Assembly (NCBI GenBank): GCA_964034945.1
Contig: OZ035963.1
Location: forward strand, 49,115,032-49,179,031
Length of the DNA: 64,000 nt
From: Chrysopilus asiliformis
Lineage: Eukaryota > Arthropoda > Insecta > Diptera > Rhagionidae
Direction of reading: 5' to 3'
Shown here piece after piece: positions 57,546 to 64,000 of the stretch. The notes beneath the pieces were generated by a model. The model was not told the origin of the DNA and made no database searches. It saw nothing but the letters and a program-made list of their open reading frames with translations. Position numbers and translations under genes: made by a program. How positions within the stretch are numbered: the stretch's first letter is position 1; each line of letters begins with the position of its first letter.

Positions 57546-58630
57546 CTCCACCTCCATCCTCCACCCTCCACTCTCCCCCCACCGCAAACGAAATAGTTTT
57601 TTTTTCTAGAAATTGCGCACTTGGATCCCGCGCGTTGAAGCTCTCCATGTTGAATATGATTTCTGTTACTTTGTATCCCTTCTCTTCTTCAATTTTGATA
57701 TTGTCAAAATTGTAAAATTACAACGAAACACTGAATTTCGAACAATTTTTGTTGTAATTTCACAAAAAAATTTTTGTTGAAATGTTCAACTTTGAATGTT
57801 GTAATTGAGGCAGCATTTTTAGCTGTATAGTTAAAAGACTCAATACAAGAACTGCAAAATCAGTAAATATTTATGCAACGAATGAAAAGTTGAAATATAA
57901 AAAAAATGTCCGGCGGATATTTTAAACTTCATACATTTAATGCCTTGAAAACATAGAGATTAACTCAAATGCCTGAAGCAAACGAGATGATACCAGAGCT
58001 TTTCAGCATTTTTCCTTTTTCGAAGATAAAAAAAAACTTTTACTAGAGTAACGCATGTCATGACCTCGTATTTTATATGCTCATATTCACCGCTTCCGGT
58101 TATAACCAGGAAAACATTTTTCCGTCTAATCATGGTAAAACGGGTTAAAAATGTTTTCAGAATGTTCAACCAACGTTGCTAGTTCTATTCTTCCATAATT
58201 TATACAATTTAAAACCGCAAAGGAATTTAATAAAATTAAAATTATTATAAAAAACATCCCCCAGAGCTATTGTACCAAGAATGTGGAATATGCACCTCTA
58301 TTACATACTTTTCGTAATATGAAAATGTTGAAAAGAATGAAATTTACTTCAAACATGGTCAAAAATTAATTTTCCCAAAAAATTTGCTAAATTGAAAGTA
58401 TTTTTATTTTCTACAATGCTTTCTTATTTTAAATACTTTAATGTAAAAATTTCTGTATTTTAGAAATACAGAAATTCATGGTTATACATACACTCAACGT
58501 AACTTTTTTCCATGCAAAAACGAAGGCATTTTAAATTGGTACCACTCACAGAACTGTATAGCTAGAAAAACTGGCAATAATTTCCAGAAAAACTAGAAAA
58601 TGGCCAATAGGTATTTCCCTCTTTAGAGCC
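57546..58630. other. AT-rich intergenic sequence, no gene recognised
   Basis: Starts with a C-rich CCTCCACC tract directly after the preceding element. The rest is AT-rich with repeated TTGTTGTAATTT-like motifs near 57,755. No gene supported. Confidence 0.5.
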
Positions 58631-59555
58631 TGTTCACATTGGTTGAAATAGTCTGCCCAATTAGGACAGAAACTGGCAACATTATGGCAAGGTGAGGAAG
58701 TGGGACTGTTGATAGAAAAATCCTCCGCAAAACTAAAATCTCCATTTTCAGAGTTCCGGTTGTCGTGCTCTGATTGGTTGGCTGCCACACTGAATGTGTT
58801 CCATTGTCATTATTGTTTCGGTCGTCTTCGATGCAACACGTCGCATTGCAAAAGGCAGTCAAATATTACTTGCGATTCTTTAGAAATGTTCCGTTTCTCA
58901 AATGTTTCAGCTACTGGCTTTAACAGTCTCAATGTGAACACCGGCAATATTTCATCCGTCCTAGTTATGGTTCAACCACAATGAAGGCGGCAAGCGGCAG
59001 CGGCGACGGCGGGCGGCATGGCGCCGCCACACATACTGCCGAGCCAGCTACAATGATAGCGGCAGCGGCACCATGATAGCGGCATGCCTCTGTCAAAATT
59101 GAAATATCAAAACTTGTTTAATTCGTCCGCTACTTCACTCCATTTATTTTCCTTGATTGTATATCCTTATATTGAGGATGGGCCAAATCGTAGAGCACTG
59201 GATTTCCTTTTACGAACTCGATTAATTTCTCCTCCGTTGTCGGCATCTTGTGAAATCAAAACGTCAAAAATCTGCATAGAATGTGGCGCCGAATGTGGTG
59301 GTTGTCACAAAACAACGAAGGAAAATCGTCATAGAATGTGGCACCCAATGTGGTGGTTTTCATAAAACATTTTGGGCGGCGGCGGCAAGTTTGACTTTGT
59401 TTCAAACTCGGCGGCGACGGAAAAAGTGCGCTGCCGTTGCCGCTGTATTGTAGCAGCTCTCGTTGCGCTACATTAGTTCAAAATAAATGCCGCCCGCCGC
59501 TGCCGCTTGCCGCCTGGTTGAACCATTAGGCGGACTATTTCAACCAATCTGAACA
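58631..59555. mobile_element. Outer element with 27-bp terminal inverted repeats (nested host)
   Basis: Ends at 58,631-58,657 and 59,529-59,555 match as inverted repeats, 25 of 27 bp (TGTTCACATTGGTTGAAATA...). A second inverted-repeat element lies inside, against the right arm. The remaining interior has no long frame and no transposase motif. Confidence 0.72.
58967..59526. mobile_element. Nested element with GC-rich inverted termini
   Basis: Left ATGGTTCAACCA...GGCGGCAAGCGGCAGCGGCG and right (same when reversed) pair over about 40 bp, with a 7-bp insertion on the left and a 3-bp difference. Similarity continues inward (GCTACAAT...GCGGCA). The GGC/GCC-rich ends contrast sharply with the AT-rich surroundings. 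A direct duplication of 55 bp (ATAGAATGTGGC...) sits at 59,275-59,384. No transposase recognised. Confidence 0.7.
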
Positions 59556-61712
59556 TGGTCAAAGACACTTATGAAAATAAGGACTAAATCTGAATACTAC
59601 AGAAATGAAACGAAACAAGTTACGAAACACACCACATGTAAATGTAACCACCGTCATTCACATTTCATCCACTGGACCTGACGCCGTGTCTCCACTTGCG
59701 ATTATTCATCGCAGTGATTTTTGATTGACCATAATAAAATAAAATAAATAAAAACTTGTTTTTATCAAATTAAAAAAAAAGTTTTATTGGATTTTAGTAA
59801 AAGTTTCTTCTTAAAACTGTTTTTTACTTAATGTTTTTAAAATTCCATTAGTAGAATTTTGGGAATTTTTATCTTTTCTTACAATAGTGTTTGAAAAGTA
59901 CTATTTTTTTACAATTTTACAACTTCTCTAAATAACTATCCTCAATAAATCCTTTCAACTGTCGACAGCAAGTCATAACGGATTATGCAGTTAAATAATT
60001 TTCCTATTCATAAAAATGTCATATTAAAAAATACAAATGTCCAAAGTTTCTTAATTTAAGTTGCTTTATGAGGGTTGAAAAATGAGCCACTATTTATTTT
60101 TGTAGGCCATAAAAAATTATATGCGCAATTAGAAAATTAATTTACATATTTTACTATTGTTTCCCCCCCACTCCCGTCCATTTACCGTTTACCTTATCTC
60201 AATTGCATGCACCTGAAAAGTAATTTTTCCACTTTCAGTCACGTGAACGCAATTAATCAGAAGCGAACACGAAAAATGAGAAACTTTTTCACTTTTCATT
60301 TGAATTTTGAACATGGGCTAAGCTGGGATGATGACCACCATAATTATTTTATATCCATATTTACCACATTTATGCTGATGTCTGTTTTGGTGATTCTCGC
60401 ATTTACGAAAATCCCAGTGTTTTATGAAAATTACACAATTTTTTTTCTTTTACAAAACTCTTCTCACACGAAAAAATTTCTCCGTGACATTAAAATAAAA
60501 GACTAACAAAATTTTAACCCTTTTTTTTGTTGAAGCAGCCGCTACTGAGGCAAAAATAATTTTTGCATAACACAAAAAGCCTTGTCTGTCATATTAGTAC
60601 CCCGTAAAACAGTGGAATTTTTATTATGATTATTTGAAAGTCTTTGGGGATAAAAAAAAACATTCGTCCATTCAACATGACGATAGGTGCCACCTATTGT
60701 GGTGTCCACCGAAAACCCTAAAGAAATTTTCATCCAGGTGTTCCACCACTTACCGAAATTAACGTTTTTTTATTCGTTCAGTTGCTGAAAGGTACAACAA
60801 AAGGTATAGCACACGAGCCGCAAATACAGTATGGAGCCACTCAATTACTATACTAGTCCACCCGCAACAACATTTTGCATCCCGAACCCCTGCTATTTTC
60901 ATCTATATTGGCCACCCCATACGGAGCCAAAATACCTAATTTTATTTTATGCAAATTGTGAGCTTAAATTAATATGATCCACATCCACCTACATGCGTCC
61001 AGGCTAAAACGAACAGCGGGCATGGTTGAATTTAAATGGTGAACAAATAAAGCTTTAACCCTTACGTTGCATTGACCGTTCAGAATTTTTTGCTTACTGC
61101 ATCATTGGTACGTTGTTGAGAGACTTAGAAATGGATTTTCTGTTATTATGGAGTTTCACGTGCACACCGAACAAAAGGAATAATGAATTCCGGCGATAGA
61201 AATGGGTTTGGCACGGGTAGATTTTGTTACGCTCGACACGACAAAAAAAAATTTGAAATAATCATAAAACTTGTATACCAAATGTAAATTACATGGCTTC
61301 AGTTAATTTACTTTAATTAGAAACACATTTAGTCAGACTGGCCAACTGAAATAACTATTGAGGCATTATTAAGTTAAAAAGGGTGGGCGAATGACATTCG
61401 CTTTTATTGTCATATGAGGAAAATTACCGTAATTAGTTAAAAATTCATCAAAAAGCCCTTTTTAGTCGAAAATTTCTCTATTTTCAGGAAAGGCGGACAT
61501 TATTGGTTACAGGCGCAGTTTAAAAATTGTTTACTTATTTTTAGCGAAAAGCGATTTCGAAATCATGACGATTTTTTAATGCATATTCAAACATTGTAAC
61601 AAAACCTGAGTACTGCGAGTTGAGGTGTGTCCGGAGTCATTGCCGCAGATGATAGCCGCAGTCTTTGCGTAATTACGCTGTGCGGCAATTTGAGTTCTCA
61701 TAACCTACAAAT
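59556..61712. other. AT-rich intergenic sequence, no gene recognised
   Basis: A 99-codon frame at 60,207-60,506 is Phe/His/Asn-rich and includes one hydrophobic stretch (MLMSVLVILAF). It has no family match I recognise and AT-driven composition, so I leave it unannotated. No RNA gene or array seen. Confidence 0.5.
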
Positions 61713-61848
61713 CAGGGTTGTTATTATTTCCCCAGGTTTTTTTTTAAAAAAAGCCCACCCAGAAAACCCCGAAAAATGCACTAAACACCATTTAAATAAA
61801 CCCGAAAAAAATCCCTTTAAAAAAAACCCCGGGTTTTTCACAGCCCTG
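61713..61848. mobile_element. 136-bp hAT-like MITE
   Basis: Ends CAGGGTTGTTA and, reversed, CAGGGCTGTGA. The interior is rich in A- and T-runs with CCC/GGG blocks that pair (CCCCAGGTTTTT with AAAACCCCGGG). Flanking octamers CTACAAAT and CTACCACA share 5 of 8 bases, a possible decayed target duplication. Confidence 0.55.
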
Positions 61849-61918
61849 CTACCACAGTAAAATTGAACATTATTAATTGCCACTCTGTTCCACCACCTTC
61901 ACACACTTCTTCGTCCCG

Positions 61919-61920
<2 letters not shown>

Positions 61921-61949
<29 letters not shown>
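61921..61949. repeat. Poly-C tract (29 C)
   Basis: An uninterrupted C29 run directly bordering the mini-me-like element. Such runs are often mis-sized by sequencing. Confidence 0.95.
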
Positions 61950-61950
<1 letters not shown>

Positions 61951-61952
<2 letters not shown>

Positions 61953-62903
61953 TGGTCCATTTTTGCCCATTAACGAACTTAGCCTTGCATTTTACGAAAA
62001 AACTAATCTGCGTTAAATTTCAAGTCTCCAGCTCAGTCCGTGCGTCCGCAATCCGCGCCACAGACGGACAGACAGACAGACGGACAGACAGACGGACAGA
62101 CAGACGGATAGACAGACGGACAGACAGACGGACAGACAGACGGACAGACAGACGGACAGACAGACGGACAGACAGACGGACAGACAGACGGACAGACAGA
62201 CGGACAGACAGACGGACAGACAGACGGACAGACAGACGGACAGACAGACGGACAGACAGACGGACAGACAGACGGACAGACAGACGGACAGACAGACGGA
62301 CAGACAGACGGACAGACGGACAGACGGACAGACGGACAGACGGACAGACGGACAGACAGACGGACAGATAGACGGGCAGACAGACGGGCGGACAGACGGA
62401 CGGACAGACAGACGGACAGACAGACGGACAGATAGACGGACAGACAGACGGACAGACAGACGGACAGACAGACGGACAGACAGACGGACAGACAGACGGA
62501 TAGACAGACGGACAGACAGACGGACAGACAGACGGACAGACAGACGGACAGACAGACGGACAGACAGACGGACAGACAGACGGACAGATAGATGGGCAGA
62601 CAGACGGGCGGACAGACGGACAGACGGACAGACGGACAGACGGACAGACGGACAGACGGACAGACAGACGGACAGACAGACGGATAGACAGACGGGCGGA
62701 CAGACGGACAGACGGACAGACGGACAGAGAGACGTACGGACAGACGGACGGACAGACGGACGGACGGACATGCAAAATTCAATTTTTTTTTATCATTCTA
62801 AACATACTGGTGTAATTCATTTTTGTGTGTGATGACGGGATCTTGGCGTTACAAAGGGCAAGGCAAATTTAATATACCCTTTGGTTTCACCATACGGGTA
62901 TAA
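61951..62903 (-). mobile_element. mini-me/DINE-like element with massively expanded (GTCY)n core
   Basis: On the minus strand: TATACCCGTATGGTGAAACC, AAAGGGTATATTAAATTTG, CCCGTCATCACACACAAAA, TTGAATTTTGCATGTCCG, a GTCC/GTCT array of about 710 bp, CTGTGGCGCGGATTGCGGAC, GACTTGAAATTTAACGCAG, GCAAGGCTAAGTTCGTTAAT and GGGCAAAAATGGACCATTA. These are the same modules in the same order as at 48,482-48,726, which carries only about 26 bp of the core. It matches the known dipteran mini-me organisation with a (GTCY)n proto-microsatellite. Confidence 0.82.
62061..62770. repeat. (GACGGACAGACA)n tetranucleotide-based array, about 710 bp
   Basis: A 12-bp higher-order unit (two GACA/CAGA-type and one CGGA-type tetramer) repeats tens of times. 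A sub-block with GATAGACGGGCAGACAGACG appears twice (about 62,366 and 62,586), showing internal duplication of about 220 bp. Frames are open on both strands, an artefact of periodicity. Confidence 0.97.
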
Positions 62904-64000
62904 AAAATACGTAGGAGTCGAATTGAGGATCTTTTCTTTTTTGGAAGTCGGTTAAAAAATGAATGTAACTCAGATTTCTTGCGGAATCTGGCAGGCAGTA
63001 GCTTTTGAAGATTAATATTTTTCTTTGTTTGTTTGAATAAAAGATTAAAAACTTAAATCATTTTTAGCTGCTAATGACTGTTTGGAAATTCATTGATACT
63101 CTCCACGGATTTTATTTATAAAAAGTTTTCTCAATACCTTTTTAGATAATTAATCATTGCGAAAACTGTAACTTAATAGCGTCTTCACTTCTCTTTCGAT
63201 CACATTTTCTTAACATTTTCATTCAATCTTTTCGCATTTTAATTTCCCAGTTTCATTCATTACAAGATTTTGTTGCAAGCTTCAATTCAAATTGAACTTT
63301 TTTTCCATTGCAAATTGTGTGAGCAGTAATTTTATAGTGTTTCGTTTTATATAAATTTGCTACATTTCCGCAATTAAACTTTTGTCATTGAAACATGAAA
63401 AAAACATCCCACTATAATGAAAATGCTGGCAGCTCCAATTCGTTACATTAGACATCATCATCAATTCTTTCGATTTAAAGTGAGTCTAATCAAAATAGGG
63501 TCATAAAATCAGAAAAGGCTACACAACCATTTCTCTCATGACAACACACGGCAATAAAGTTTCCGTAGATTTTCTTTTATATTCACGTCACTCACTCTTT
63601 TCCACTGCCTTTTTTACGACCATTTCTCATCAGTTTCTAGAAAACGGTTTTAGTTTCAACGTTAACTTGACAGCGCGTCGAAGAAAACTTCTCTTATCAC
63701 TAGTGTGTGCTTGTGCAACAGCTTTTAATACCCACGAAAGAAAATTTTCCATTTTTCCACCTTACTTTTTCATCCTTATTTTACAAAAAAAAAAAGTACT
63801 TTTTCATTTCGTTTTTTTTTTTTCACTTCTCCTGTGTGTGTGCACAAAATTTTTACAGTTTGTGTACATTTTACAATCTGCAAAACATGCCATGAAAAAA
63901 TGGAAAACTTTAGACATTTTTCAACCATTTTTGCAGAATCTTGTTATGAGATGAAATATAATTGGAGTGGAAGGAAATTTAATTCTAATTTTAAAGAAAA
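62904..64000. other. AT-rich intergenic sequence, no gene recognised
   Basis: The longest frame (138 codons, 63,538-63,954) is dominated by Phe/Ser/Leu from T-rich DNA and carries no recognised domain. No repeat or RNA gene seen. Confidence 0.5.

Noticed and set aside
59275..59384. Cys-rich zinc-finger-like peptide (ICIECGAECGGCHK)
   Set aside because: It derives from a 55-bp direct duplication inside the nested element; the frame is short and lies in non-coding element interior.
62013..62782. Three overlapping 250-codon minus-strand frames rich in Ser/Val/Cys/Leu/Pro
   Set aside because: They are translations of the (GTCY)n array in every frame; the periodicity alone removes stops.
63538..63954. 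138-codon plus-strand frame near the window end
   Set aside because: Phe/Ser/Leu-rich translation of T-rich DNA with no domain, no supportable splice or promoter context.

Overview
The window is eukaryotic, AT-rich intergenic or heterochromatic DNA, most likely from a dipteran insect. Two things point there. First, it carries at least two clear copies of a dispersed element of the dipteran mini-me/DINE type: a TATACCC...GGGTATA head, then 'CCGTTTGTAA'-like sequence, then an internal (GTCY)n tetranucleotide block. Second, it is full of insect-style Tc1/mariner, hAT and non-LTR debris. I find no intact protein-coding gene, rRNA, tRNA or CRISPR array.

About 60% of the window (roughly 2.06-42.43 kb) is one tandem array of a 72-bp monomer, about 38.3 kb or some 530 copies. 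The array is cut twice by the same 1.06-kb non-satellite island (16,460-17,517 and 38,751-39,809). The monomer is 24 codons long and lacks stops in one frame of each strand, so it gives open frames of up to 904 codons that are probably by-products. Each monomer carries a 13-bp inverted repeat (GAAAAATATTTCC / GGAAATATTTTTC). A proximal zone (2.06-10.57 kb) keeps the reading frame almost throughout. A distal zone (10.57-42.43 kb) uses other variant families, has many 1-3 bp indels, and is built from nested block duplications (units of about 1.37, 1.73, 3.0 and 4.66 kb, plus a block of at least 3.6 kb repeated 22.29 kb away). The island has exon-like features pointing outward on both strands and may be a decayed promoter/first-exon fragment.

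Left flank (1-2,054): unremarkable AT-rich DNA, then a 569-bp Tc1/mariner-derived foldback with perfect 175-bp arms and a remnant of the transposase catalytic domain. Right flank (42.43-64 kb): a mosaic of transposable-element remnants. These are a hairpin cluster at the array edge; a (GTCY)n/Helitron-like 3' end; a 5'-truncated non-LTR retrotransposon abutting a 370-bp (GA/CT)n tract; foldbacks and MITEs at 47.5, 48.0, 48.9 and 49.2 kb; an apparently exact 1,497-bp tandem duplication (49.89-52.88 kb); a hAT MITE with a perfect 8-bp target duplication (54.9 kb); a 269-bp non-LTR tail with an 18-bp target duplication (55.2 kb); a nested pair of inverted-repeat elements with GC-rich termini (58.6-59.6 kb); and an expanded (GTCY)n element (61.95-62.90 kb).

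Nothing here works as an operon or pathway. The biology on offer is satellite evolution, possible double-stranded RNA or small-RNA production from a self-complementary array, and microsatellite growth inside mobile elements.
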